Source of the DNA: Alphaproteobacteria bacterium
Lineage (GTDB): Bacteria > Pseudomonadota > Alphaproteobacteria > Rs-D84
Assembly (NCBI GenBank): GCA_017511715.1
Contig: JAFWJF010000002.1
Coordinates: 1 to 64,000 of the forward strand
Direction: 5' to 3'
DNA length: 64,000 nt
In this document: one piece after another, positions 33,032 through 41,582 of the stretch
How the letters are laid out: each line of letters opens with the position of its first letter
Numbering within the stretch: position 1 is the stretch's first letter
The notes under the pieces: generated by a model
The model's input: only the letters and a program-made list of their open reading frames with translations
The model's database searches: none
Told to the model about the DNA's origin: nothing
Translations under genes and position numbers: made by a program

Positions 33032-33349
33032 TTAACCTTTTAATTCTTCTATCCATTGGATAAGGGTTTCTTCGTCCATCAATCCTGTGCGGGCTTCGAT
33101 GATTTCGCCGTTTTTGAATGCCAGGACACTCGGGATGCTGCGTATGCCAAATTTGGCTGGGGTGCGTCTGTTAACTTCGTCTATTTCGAATTTTACAAAA
33201 TTAACGTCTGGTTTCATTTCAGATACACTTTCAAATATAGGACCAAACATTTGACATGGACCACACCATGATGCCCAAAAATCTACCAATGTCAAACCGT
33301 TTGCAACCATAGAATCAAATGTTTCATCATTCGCGTGTTTAAGTGCCAT
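33032..33349 (-). CDS. trxA: Thioredoxin
   Basis: Cytoplasmic disulfide reductase with the active-site WCGPC (near residue 29) and the cis-Pro region SIPSVLAFKNGE. Length 105 aa. The ATG follows GGAGAAAAAAG; a longer frame upstream overlaps the divergent sufS start and was not used. It is read with dksA; a redox protein beside a cysteine-free DksA is notable. Confidence 0.93.
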   Translation of the reverse strand: MALKHANDETFDSMVANGLTLVDFWASWCGPCQMFGPIFESVSEMKPDVNFVKFEIDEVNRRTPAKFGIRSIPSVLAFKNGEIIEARTGLMDEETLIQWIEELKG

Positions 33350-33423
33350 CTTTTTTCTCCTTAAGTTATTGATATTTCGATTTAGTCTATTATAATCATA
33401 GCAAAAAGCAAGAGAAAAACGAT

Positions 33424-34518
33424 ATGAAAAATTTCGTCTATATGGATGCCGCGGCAAGTTGGTTGAAGCCTCAATCTGTGATAGAAGTTGAGTCAGATTT
33501 TCTGCGTAATTCCTATGCAAATGCTGGGCGTGGAATATGTGCGCGGGCAGGACGCGTTGATGCTCTGATAGATGTGGCGCGTGCAACAGTTGCTGACTTT
33601 ATTAGTGCAGATAAAGAAAATATTGTTTTTACATCCGGAACAACCGATGCTTTCAACCGTATTGTTAATATTTTGCGAAATACATATCCTGATAAAAATT
33701 TCACTGTTGCGGTTTCAGATTTGGATCATCACAGCGCACGCTTGCCCTTTGCAAATTGGACAAAAACGGTTGTTATGCCTTTGGACAATGATTTTAATAT
33801 TGATGTGAAAAATATTCCAGATGCGGATGCTTATGTTATAACCGCGATGTCTAATGTTGTTGGAATCGCACAAGATGTTCCGTTAATAGCAAAAGCGATT
33901 CGCAAAAAAAATAAAAATGCAATCGTTATTATTGATGCTGCGCAATTTGTGGTACACAACAAAATAGATGTCAAAAAATTTGATTGTGATTTCTTGTGTT
34001 TTTCAGGACATAAAATTGGTGCAGACACCGGTGTTGGTGTTATGTACATCAAAAATCCAGATGATTTTTCCGCAGATAAATTTGGTGGCGGAATGATTAA
34101 TCGGGTTGATGGGAAAAAAATGATATTAAATAAATCACCAGAAAAATTTGAGGCAGGAACTTTGCCTATAACCCAGATTATTGGTTTGCGTGAAGCAATT
34201 GAAAAGTTCTCTATACGCGATAATTCGCGGGCTTTGACAGATTATATGTATGATGAATTATCAAAAATTAAGCAAATAAAAATATTTACCCCACGTGATT
34301 CGTGTATGATAAGTTTTACTGTTGATGGTATGCACGTGATTGATTTCGGCGCATTGTTGGGGGCGCATAATATTTGTGTGCGCGTTGGTAATATGTGTGC
34401 ATCGTGGATACATAAAAAATTGAATATCGAAGGCAGTGTTCGTATATCTGTTGGGCCATGGAACACAATGGATGATGCAAAATATGTCGTCGGTGTAATC
34501 AAAGATTTGGTGAAATAA
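33424..34518 (+). CDS. sufS: Cysteine desulfurase SufS
   Basis: PLP enzyme removing sulfur from cysteine for Fe-S cluster assembly. Seen: the PLP lysine in SGHKIGA (Lys197), TSGTTDAFN, and a catalytic-loop Cys at 325 (VGNMCAS) instead of the usual HHCAQP context. The enzyme is slightly short (364 aa). It begins a sufS-sufT-sufE operon. A TATAAT box is visible about 30 bases upstream. Confidence 0.92.
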   Translation: MKNFVYMDAAASWLKPQSVIEVESDFLRNSYANAGRGICARAGRVDALIDVARATVADFISADKENIVFTSGTTDAFNRIVNILRNTYPDKNFTVAVSDLDHHSARLPFANWTKTVVMPLDNDFNIDVKNIPDADAYVITAMSNVVGIAQDVPLIAKAIRKKNKNAIVIIDAAQFVVHNKIDVKKFDCDFLCFSGHKIGADTGVGVMYIKNPDDFSADKFGGGMINRVDGKKMILNKSPEKFEAGTLPITQIIGLREAIEKFSIRDNSRALTDYMYDELSKIKQIKIFTPRDSCMISFTVDGMHVIDFGALLGAHNICVRVGNMCASWIHKKLNIEGSVRISVGPWNTMDDAKYVVGVIKDLVK

Positions 34519-34833
34519 ATGTCTGATTTGCGCGAAGCCATTATTGATGAAATAAAAAAAGTTTATGACCCGGAAATTCCAGTAAATATTTGGGACTTGG
34601 GTTTGATTTACAATATTGCGATAAATGACAAAAGCGTTGTGATTGAAATGACTTTTACTTCGCCAACTTGTCCGATGATGGAAGATATTTTAAGCCAGGT
34701 TAAATCTAATGTTGAAAATGTGGTTAGCGGTAAAACTGTTGATGTAAAATTGGTGTGGGAACCTGCGTGGGATTTATCACGAATGAGTGATGCGGCACGT
34801 GTAGAACTTGATTTAACAGAGCAGGGATGGTAG
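34519..34833 (+). CDS. sufT: SufT (DUF59/MIP18) Fe-S assembly protein
   Basis: Small protein with the MIP18 motif VYDPEIPVNIWDLGLIYNI and the FTSPTCPMM loop (Cys near residue 54), ending in VWEPAWDLSRMS. These proteins help transfer clusters to targets. It starts directly after the sufS stop (TAAATG), so coupling is tight. Confidence 0.93.
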   Translation: MSDLREAIIDEIKKVYDPEIPVNIWDLGLIYNIAINDKSVVIEMTFTSPTCPMMEDILSQVKSNVENVVSGKTVDVKLVWEPAWDLSRMSDAARVELDLTEQGW

Positions 34834-34835
34834 CC

Positions 34836-35198
34836 ATGAAATATAATGACATAAAAAATGCTTTGGCATTGATAGAAAACCCTGTGGACAAATTAGAGTT
34901 TGTTATGGAACTTGGTAAATCTTTGGATAGTGTTCCAGATGGTGCAAAATGCAGTGAAATATTCGGATGCGCTTCGTTTGTGCAAATTTGTGAAAAAGAT
35001 GGGTGTTTTTATGGACGTGCCGATTCGTTAATGGTGCGTGGTATTGTCGCAATTATTTTGGCAATGGTTGATGGTAAAAGCGTTCAAGAAATTAAAAAAA
35101 CAGACTTGTTGGGCGAATTTAATTCGTTGAATCTAAATTTTGGGGCAGGTCGATTAAATGGTATTCAATCTATGATTAGTTTTTTCAAGAATTTATGA
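34836..35198 (+). CDS. sufE: SufE sulfur-transfer protein
   Basis: Accepts persulfide from SufS. Catalytic Cys45 in EIFGCASFV, and the terminal LNFGAGRLNGIQSMI typical of SufE. The ATG at 34836 is preferred over 34827 because AGGGA sits 8 nt upstream. Length 120 aa. It overlaps nothing and is followed by an extended -10 that overlaps its stop region. Confidence 0.92.
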   Translation: MKYNDIKNALALIENPVDKLEFVMELGKSLDSVPDGAKCSEIFGCASFVQICEKDGCFYGRADSLMVRGIVAIILAMVDGKSVQEIKKTDLLGEFNSLNLNFGAGRLNGIQSMISFFKNL

Positions 35199-35204
35199 TA
35201 CAAT
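35196..35204 (+). promoter_or_regulatory. Extended -10 of ftsL-ftsI (TGATACAAT)
   Basis: TG-A-TACAAT overlapping the sufE stop codon and about 28 bases before the ftsL ATG (SD AAGGAA). It could give ftsL-ftsI its own transcript. Confidence 0.6.
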
Positions 35205-35231
35205 ACTTATTAATACAGGGAAGGAATTTTT

Positions 35232-35522
35232 ATGCGCGATGATGAAAAAATGTTTAATATAGGTACTATCATGTTGGTAGGCGTGATTTTCTTGATTGTA
35301 TTTTTGCAGGTCTGTTATCGCGTGCAAAATTCTAATCTACAGGCGGTGCGGCGAAACATGGAAAATACAAGTCATGAATATGATATCGCAAAAACAAGAT
35401 TTTCTGCATTAACATCGGCAGATTCATTGCGTGGGTCGGTCGTTGGTGTCAATCCAAAGGCTGAAATTGTATCATTCAGCAAGACTGTACATATTGATAA
35501 TATACCGATGGTGGGCGAATGA
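35232..35522 (+). CDS. ftsL: Cell-division protein FtsL-like
   Basis: A short bitopic protein: cytoplasmic start, one helix (about residues 12-30), then a heptad-like periplasmic region (VQNSNLQAVRRNMENTSHEYDIAKTRF). Length 96 aa and position right before ftsI support FtsL; sequence identity across this family is always low. Its stop overlaps the ftsI start (ATGATG). Confidence 0.8.
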   Translation: MRDDEKMFNIGTIMLVGVIFLIVFLQVCYRVQNSNLQAVRRNMENTSHEYDIAKTRFSALTSADSLRGSVVGVNPKAEIVSFSKTVHIDNIPMVGE

Positions 35523-37186
35523 TGCGTTTCAATATAGGCAAAGATATTTTACCACACGAATACAAAGGCGCGATATTTAATCATGAAAGCGCATCGCGTT
35601 TGCGCTGGGTCAAGGGTGCCTTTTCAATAATGTTTGTGATATTTGTTGCCCGCACTCTGCAGTTGGGTTTGCAGAGCAACGATTACAGAAAGTATAATTC
35701 TTTTGATGCCCAAATAGAAAGCCGTGCCGATATAATTGATAGAAATGGTGTCGTTTTGGCAAAAAGTGTGAAATCTGGGAATATAAAACTGTATCCGCCA
35801 CGTGTCAAAGAAAAAGATATAAATAATGTTGCAAATATTATCCATGAAATTGCCCCAATGGATTATAGTGTCGAAGATGCTTTGGCACTTATAAGAACAG
35901 GTCGGCGGGGGGTGTATATAAAAAGAAACGCAAACGAAGAACAAATAAAACTAATAAGGCAAGCCCACAAGAAATATGACTGTTTCGAAATAGAACAATT
36001 TACGCAACGGCGTTACCCGCAAAGAAATGTTTTTGCGCATGTTATAGGTTTTTCTGGTAAAGACGAAGGGTTGGAAGGTATCGAAATGACCTATGATAAA
36101 TATTTGCGTGAAAATAAATCTCCGCTTCGTTTGTCAATTGATTCGCGTGTACAAAATATTTTCCATGAACAACTGACTATCGCGATGAATAAATATCGTG
36201 CACGTGGTGCGATGGGAATGTTGATGAATTCAAGTACAGGTGAAATGATTGCCATGGTGCAAATTCCTGATTTTGATCCGAATAACATAAATGCAATTCC
36301 GGTTAATGTTCGTCGTTTCAAGTTAATGCGCGATAATTTTGAGATGGGGTCTATATTCAAGATATTTAATACTGCGCTGGCATACGAAAACGGTTTGCAA
36401 AACAAAGACTATAAAATTGACGAGCCTTTGATGATTTATGATAAATATGGCCGCCGCGCGATGCGTAAACCAATTGACGACGTTGCTTCGTTCAAACGAG
36501 ATGTTGTAAAAAAAGGCGGTCACAGAACATTAAAAGCCCCAGAAATAATGTTGCATTCTTGTAATGTAGGCAGTGCACGTATTGCGCTTGATTTGCCAGA
36601 TGGTGCGCAAAAAGAATTCTTTGAACGTCTTAATTTCAACAAGGCTTTGCAGTTGGAATTTGGAAAAACAGAACGTGCCATAACTTATAAAACATGGGGG
36701 CCAACGGAACGTGCAACTGCTTCGTTTGGACACGGTATTGCTGTGACACCGATGCATTTGTTATTGGGTGTGAATGCGATGACAAATGGTGGGATATATA
36801 TTTATCCTACAATCCTGAAAAGAAATATCGGTGCCGTGCGTGGTGAACGCGTTTTGAGTGCTGATATATCGGCTAAATTGCGAAATATTATGTTTCATAT
36901 TGCAGAAGAGACCACCGCAAAGAAAGCGCGTGTTAAAGGTATAGAAGTCGGTGGAAAAACAGGAACTGCTGAAAAACGTGGCGCAGATAGATATGTGGAT
37001 AAAAACAGAAATGTGACTGTTTTTACGGGCATATTTCCTGTTTCTGCACCACAATATGTTATTTTGATTATGTTGGACGAACCCCAGGGTACAAAGGAAT
37101 CTGGTGGGTGGAAGACAGCAGCGTGGAATGCAGTACCAACAGCAGGGGCGATTCTTGATGGAATCATGCCGTTGCTATTTGAATAA
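35519..37186 (+). CDS. ftsI: Peptidoglycan transpeptidase FtsI (PBP3)
   Basis: Septal penicillin-binding protein. N-terminal helix, then the PBP dimer-type region, then the transpeptidase motifs: Ser278-I-F-K (GSIFK), SxN at Ser347 (HSCNVG) and KTG at Lys480 (GKTGTAEK). Length 555 aa is normal. The usual mraZ-rsmH-ftsL-ftsI-mur cluster is broken: ftsL-ftsI are flanked here by suf genes and recJ. Confidence 0.95.
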   Translation: MMRFNIGKDILPHEYKGAIFNHESASRLRWVKGAFSIMFVIFVARTLQLGLQSNDYRKYNSFDAQIESRADIIDRNGVVLAKSVKSGNIKLYPPRVKEKDINNVANIIHEIAPMDYSVEDALALIRTGRRGVYIKRNANEEQIKLIRQAHKKYDCFEIEQFTQRRYPQRNVFAHVIGFSGKDEGLEGIEMTYDKYLRENKSPLRLSIDSRVQNIFHEQLTIAMNKYRARGAMGMLMNSSTGEMIAMVQIPDFDPNNINAIPVNVRRFKLMRDNFEMGSIFKIFNTALAYENGLQNKDYKIDEPLMIYDKYGRRAMRKPIDDVASFKRDVVKKGGHRTLKAPEIMLHSCNVGSARIALDLPDGAQKEFFERLNFNKALQLEFGKTERAITYKTWGPTERATASFGHGIAVTPMHLLLGVNAMTNGGIYIYPTILKRNIGAVRGERVLSADISAKLRNIMFHIAEETTAKKARVKGIEVGGKTGTAEKRGADRYVDKNRNVTVFTGIFPVSAPQYVILIMLDEPQGTKESGGWKTAAWNAVPTAGAILDGIMPLLFE

Positions 37187-37232
37187 TTTTATATTATAAT
37201 AGTTCCGATAATAATAAAAAAAGAGTAATAGA

Positions 37233-38987
37233 GTGCGAAAAATAGTGGAAAAGTCCATGCTGGGTAAGGTGTGGGCTGTGTCGGATGATTATAATCTGGG
37301 GTCAGATTCTAACGATACAAAAGATTTAGTCAAAAACATTTTAGCCAGTCGTGGGGTCGTTGGTGATGAAGCGGTGGACAGGTTTTTACATCCTTCAATC
37401 AAAGAATATATGCCAGACCCATCCGTGTTGAAGGATATGGATATTGCAACACGTGTTATTGCTGATTCAATATGTAATGGGGAAAAAATCGCGATATATG
37501 GCGATTATGATGTAGACGGAATAACTTCTACGGCGATTTTTGTGAAATATTTGCGCGGGATTGGTGTTGATGTTTCGTGGCACTTGCCAACCAGGGAAGG
37601 CGAAGGTTATGGTTTGAATATTGCCGCGGTTGAACAAATAGCAAATGCCGGCGTGAAATTGATGATAACTGTTGATTGTGGGATAAGCGGTAATGTTGAA
37701 GTTGACAGGGCAAAAGATTTAGGTCTTAAGGTTGTTATAACCGACCATCATTCGCCAGATACTGTTTTGCCAAACGCAGATGCTGTGGTTAACCCAAAAC
37801 GAATTGATGACGAATCTGGTTTGGCTTTTTTGGCTGGTGTTGGGGTTGCGTTCCTGACCTTGGTTTCTTTGAATCGTGAATTGAAAAACAGAAACTTTTT
37901 TAATAAATCAAGACCACAGATAAATTTGTTGAATTATATGGATTTGGTCGCGCTTGGGACGATATGTGATACGATGCCTTTGGTGGGGCTAAATCGTGCG
38001 TTTGTTGCAACGGGACTAAAGGTAATGGGACTGCGTCAGAATTTGGGATTGCGTACCTTAATGGATTTAGCAGGAATAAAACATCCAACTGTATATGCTG
38101 TTGGGTTCGCGCTGGGACCTCGTCTTAATGCAGCAGGACGACTTGATTCTGCATCGCCATCACTAGAGTTGCTGTTAACAGATAATCCTTTGATTGCGAA
38201 CGATTTGGCAAACAAATTGCATCATATGAATCAAGAAAGAATTGATATACAAAACGCGATAATGGTGGATGCTGCAAATATTGCTGATAAATGTTGCAAG
38301 GATGGAAAGTGCAGTTTGTTCGTTTGTGGCGATAATTGGCATGGAGGGGTTATGGGAATTATCGCTGGGCGATTGAAAGACAAATACAACTTGCCGACAT
38401 GTGTTGCAACCCGGGGTGGTGGTATTATTAATGGGTCTGGTCGTTCTATACCTGAAATAGATTTAGGAAAAATTATTCATGAAGCATTGTCTTTGGGAAT
38501 ATTATCAGAAGGTGGCGGACATGCAGCCGCGGCAGGTTTTACCTTAAATGCAGAACGCGAACAAGATTTCTGTAATTTTCTTGAAAAATCTGTTAATGAA
38601 CAACTAGGGGGTGGACGACCTGTCCCTGAAATTGTGGTTGATGCACAAATAGACGCGGGTAGCGCAAATATGAAACTGATTGAAAAGTTGTCTGATCTTG
38701 CACCGTTTGGTCAATGTAATCCCGAACCAACGTTGGTTTTGAAGGGGGCGGTGCTGAAATTTGCGACAGTAATGGGAAATGGCGCACATTTACGTGGTTC
38801 GATTCGTTGCAGTAATGGTAACCAGTTATCTTTCGTTGGGTTCAATTTAGTCGGAACTCCTGTCGGTGATTTTTTACTGGACGATGCGAATACAAATACT
38901 ACAATAATGATGTTAGGTAAATTGAAAGAAAATGAATATAACGGTCGTGTAAGCGCACAATTTACATTGGAAGATATTGCAATATGA
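37233..38987 (+). CDS. recJ: Single-strand exonuclease RecJ
   Basis: 5'-3' ssDNA exonuclease with the DHH core: YGDYDVDGITST (about residue 90), DHHS (about 170), GRLNAAGRLDSA and the DHHA1 part with SEGGGHAAAAGF. Length 584 aa. A GTG start is used with AGAG upstream. Its stop overlaps the next start (ATGATG), so a translationally coupled pair. Confidence 0.95.
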   Translation: MRKIVEKSMLGKVWAVSDDYNLGSDSNDTKDLVKNILASRGVVGDEAVDRFLHPSIKEYMPDPSVLKDMDIATRVIADSICNGEKIAIYGDYDVDGITSTAIFVKYLRGIGVDVSWHLPTREGEGYGLNIAAVEQIANAGVKLMITVDCGISGNVEVDRAKDLGLKVVITDHHSPDTVLPNADAVVNPKRIDDESGLAFLAGVGVAFLTLVSLNRELKNRNFFNKSRPQINLLNYMDLVALGTICDTMPLVGLNRAFVATGLKVMGLRQNLGLRTLMDLAGIKHPTVYAVGFALGPRLNAAGRLDSASPSLELLLTDNPLIANDLANKLHHMNQERIDIQNAIMVDAANIADKCCKDGKCSLFVCGDNWHGGVMGIIAGRLKDKYNLPTCVATRGGGIINGSGRSIPEIDLGKIIHEALSLGILSEGGGHAAAAGFTLNAEREQDFCNFLEKSVNEQLGGGRPVPEIVVDAQIDAGSANMKLIEKLSDLAPFGQCNPEPTLVLKGAVLKFATVMGNGAHLRGSIRCSNGNQLSFVGFNLVGTPVGDFLLDDANTNTTIMMLGKLKENEYNGRVSAQFTLEDIAI

Positions 38988-39934
38988 TGGAAAAAATAAA
39001 AGTTTTTATAGAAAAAGTACGCGAAGCAAAATCAATCGCTATTTCTGGACACAAAAATTTAGATGGGGACGCGCTTTGTTCTGCGTTAGCGTTGATGAAG
39101 ATTATCGAATTGAATTTCGATAAAAAAGCGACGGTTATATATGATGGTAATGTGCCACGTGATCTAGATTATGTCCCATTGCGAAGCGAAATTGTATTTC
39201 ATAAAAACATACCAGAAAACGCAAAGTACGATTTGTATATTTTGGTAGATTATGGAACAAGAAAGCATTTGGGCGAAGTCGAAAAATATGTAAATGCAGC
39301 AGATTTCGTGATTGAGTTTGATCACCATTTTAACGATGATTTGGTAGGAAATCTTTGTTTTGATGATGAAGAAAAAGCCGCCACCGCACAGGTAATTTAT
39401 GATATGGTAAAGGTTGTTAATTTCAATATAAATCAAGAAATTGTTGATCTTTTGATGTTAGCGATAATTACAGATACTGGTAAATTCAAGTTTGTAAGGT
39501 CAAGTGATGTTTTCAAGGATGCTGCAAAATTAGTGACAGCCGGTGCAGATGTTGGGCACTTGATGAATTTATTAAATAATAAAGACAAAAAAACAGTTTT
39601 AGTTGAATCAAAGGCAGTGTCTTTGGCAGAGTTTTTTATGAAAGGCCGACTTGTGATTGCCACAATACATAATGAAGATTATAAAAAATTAGATGGGCGT
39701 GGCGATACAGTTTTGTCTTTGTTAGGACAGGTGCACGGTGTTCAATATATTGTGTTGTTGAAAGAACAAAAAGAAAATCGTATAGGAGTTTCGATTCGTT
39801 CCAGACAAACACCAATAAATCAAATCGCAGAATCTCTTGGTGGTGGTGGTCATTTGTGCGCCGCTGGGGCTGTGGTGGAAGACAGTTTGGAAAATGTCCG
39901 TGCAAAAATTATAAACGCGTTCAAGGGAATGTAG
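38984..39934 (+). CDS. DHH-family phosphoesterase (NrnA/oligoribonuclease-like)
   Basis: DHH/DHHA1 protein with HKNLDGDAL (about residue 21), FDHHFND (about 112) and LGGGGHLCAAGA near the end, the layout of NrnA-type nanoRNases that also dephosphorylate pAp. Length 316 aa fits. It is co-translated with recJ. Whether it degrades nanoRNA, c-di-AMP intermediates or pAp cannot be told from the sequence. Confidence 0.88.
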   Translation: MMEKIKVFIEKVREAKSIAISGHKNLDGDALCSALALMKIIELNFDKKATVIYDGNVPRDLDYVPLRSEIVFHKNIPENAKYDLYILVDYGTRKHLGEVEKYVNAADFVIEFDHHFNDDLVGNLCFDDEEKAATAQVIYDMVKVVNFNINQEIVDLLMLAIITDTGKFKFVRSSDVFKDAAKLVTAGADVGHLMNLLNNKDKKTVLVESKAVSLAEFFMKGRLVIATIHNEDYKKLDGRGDTVLSLLGQVHGVQYIVLLKEQKENRIGVSIRSRQTPINQIAESLGGGGHLCAAGAVVEDSLENVRAKIINAFKGM

Positions 39935-39936
39935 AA

Positions 39937-40551
39937 ATGAAAAAAATAATATCTTTGTTGTTTGGACTTATCATTTGTTTTAATGCAAATGCTGATGTTG
40001 ATAAAAATTTGATAATAAGTGCAGAAAAGTACTTGAATTCTATAACTGGTTTGCAAGGTGGTTTTTCCCAGACGGCCGATGGTAAAACCCAAAACGGTAT
40101 TTTTTCAATGTTGCGCCCTGGACGGGTAAGGCTTGATTATAAAAACGCGCCGATTCAATTAATTTCTGATGGCAAAGATTTGTATTTTTATGATAAATCT
40201 TTGGACCAAATTACAACAGTTCCTTTGACCAGTACGCCTGCTGGTATTTTGGTGCGTAAAAAGATAGATTTACAAAACGCAGATATCAATGTGTACGAAA
40301 CAGATTCTGATAAAAATACATTTACATTAAAAATGAATTTGCGTGATAAAGAAGGTCTGGGGCACATGGATGTTGTGTTTGATAAAAAGCCTGTTAAATT
40401 GAAATCTTGGTCTGTGGTTGATGCAACCTCTACCAAAACGGATGTTGTGTTTGATAATTTGAAAACGAAAACAGATTTTGGAAAAAATTATTTTCAATTA
40501 TCGCGTCATAAGACTGCTTCGACAAATAGTGGCGATGATTTTTATGATTAA
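39937..40551 (+). CDS. lolA: Outer-membrane lipoprotein carrier LolA
   Basis: Periplasmic chaperone carrying lipoproteins to the outer membrane. A signal peptide (LFGLIICFNANA) is followed by LQGGFSQTADGKTQNGIFSMLRPGRVRLDY, matching the LolA fold motif. Length 204 aa. The start is the ATG two bases after the previous stop with a weak SD. Its presence fits the many lipoproteins in this window. Confidence 0.9.
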   Translation: MKKIISLLFGLIICFNANADVDKNLIISAEKYLNSITGLQGGFSQTADGKTQNGIFSMLRPGRVRLDYKNAPIQLISDGKDLYFYDKSLDQITTVPLTSTPAGILVRKKIDLQNADINVYETDSDKNTFTLKMNLRDKEGLGHMDVVFDKKPVKLKSWSVVDATSTKTDVVFDNLKTKTDFGKNYFQLSRHKTASTNSGDDFYD

Positions 40552-40559
40552 GGTAAAAT

Positions 40560-40835
40560 ATGTTCGGTATCAGTTGGACTGAATTTTTAGTAATTTTATT
40601 GGTTGCAATTTGTGTTGTGCCTGCAAAATATTGGCCGGACGTGATGCGTTTTTTTGCGCGTGTGTTCAAGTATATTCGTAATATAGTTTGGAAAATAACC
40701 GATTTTTCAGAAAATTTACAACAAAGATTAGATTTGGAAAAACCAATTGATGATTTGTTGGAAAATGCGACAAATGATATGTTCGGTGAACCTGTAAAGA
40801 AAATAAAGAAAAATAAACGAACGCGCAAAAAATGA
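40560..40835 (+). CDS. tatB: Tat subunit TatB
   Basis: One N-terminal helix (FGISWTEFLVILLVAICVV), then an amphipathic region and a Lys-rich tail. Starts MFGISWTEF like TatB (MFDIG.SEL). It overlaps tatC by four bases. With tatA elsewhere the Tat genes are split. Confidence 0.9.
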   Translation: MFGISWTEFLVILLVAICVVPAKYWPDVMRFFARVFKYIRNIVWKITDFSENLQQRLDLEKPIDDLLENATNDMFGEPVKKIKKNKRTRKK

Positions 40836-41533
40836 AAATGACATTGATGCAACATTTTTCAGAATTGCGGCGCAGAATATTGTGGACTGCGCTTGTGTTC
40901 GTTTTTGCTTTCGCTTTTGGTTGGATTATATCAGATAGGGTTGAATTGTTTTTAAGTGTGCCGTTGATGTCTGTTTGGAATGATGCCGCGTTGCTCTATA
41001 CAGAAATAACAGACGGTTTAATGATACAGTTTTCTTTGGCGACATTGGTTGCATTGATTATAACTGTTCCTGTGTTGTTGTGGCATATATGGGCATATAT
41101 TGCACCGGGTTTGCATAAAAACGAAAAACAGTTTTTAATACCGATATTTCTGTTTTCTCCGTTATTGTTTATCTTGGGCGCAGCATTTGCTTTTTATGTT
41201 TTGTTTCCTTTTGTGTTCAAGTTTTTCTTAGAAATAAACGAATCTGCAACCGTTCCGACAGTTTTATTGCCATCTATTAAGGGGTATCTGGCTTTTTCAG
41301 TTGGTTTATTAAAGGTTTTTGGGTTGGCGTTTCAATTGCCTTTGGTTTTGGTCGGCTTGAACAGAATAGGGGTGCTTTCCAAGGAAATGGCAATCGCAAG
41401 TCGCAGATATGTTATTGTTGCAGTGTTTGTTTTGGCGGCGATTTTAACCCCACCAGATGTTTTATCACAGGTTTTATTAGCACTGCCGATGTTGTTATTA
41501 TTTGAAATAAGTTTGTTTTTTATGCGCGATTGA
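40832..41533 (+). CDS. tatC: Tat translocase subunit TatC
   Basis: Six-helix receptor for twin-arginine signals. Family landmarks: MQHFSELRRRILW at the start, FSLATLVALIITVPVLLWHIWAYIAPGL and the closing LTPPDVLSQVL region. Length 233 aa. Starts inside tatB (ATG overlap). Confidence 0.95.
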   Translation: MKMTLMQHFSELRRRILWTALVFVFAFAFGWIISDRVELFLSVPLMSVWNDAALLYTEITDGLMIQFSLATLVALIITVPVLLWHIWAYIAPGLHKNEKQFLIPIFLFSPLLFILGAAFAFYVLFPFVFKFFLEINESATVPTVLLPSIKGYLAFSVGLLKVFGLAFQLPLVLVGLNRIGVLSKEMAIASRRYVIVAVFVLAAILTPPDVLSQVLLALPMLLLFEISLFFMRD

Positions 41534-41566
41534 TTCGTATAACTGTTTTATTTTGCGTTAATTTTA

Positions 41567-41575
41567 TGATATAAT
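41567..41575 (+). promoter_or_regulatory. Extended -10 (TGATATAAT), leaderless
   Basis: Perfect TG-A-TATAAT ending seven bases before the GTG start of the NlpD-like gene, so transcription would start essentially on the initiation codon. Confidence 0.65.
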
Positions 41576-41582
41576 TCAGAAC

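Noticed and set aside
33350-33586. Upstream extension of the thioredoxin frame
   Set aside because: It would overlap the start of divergent sufS, lacks family sequence, and the ATG at 33349 has a good SD.
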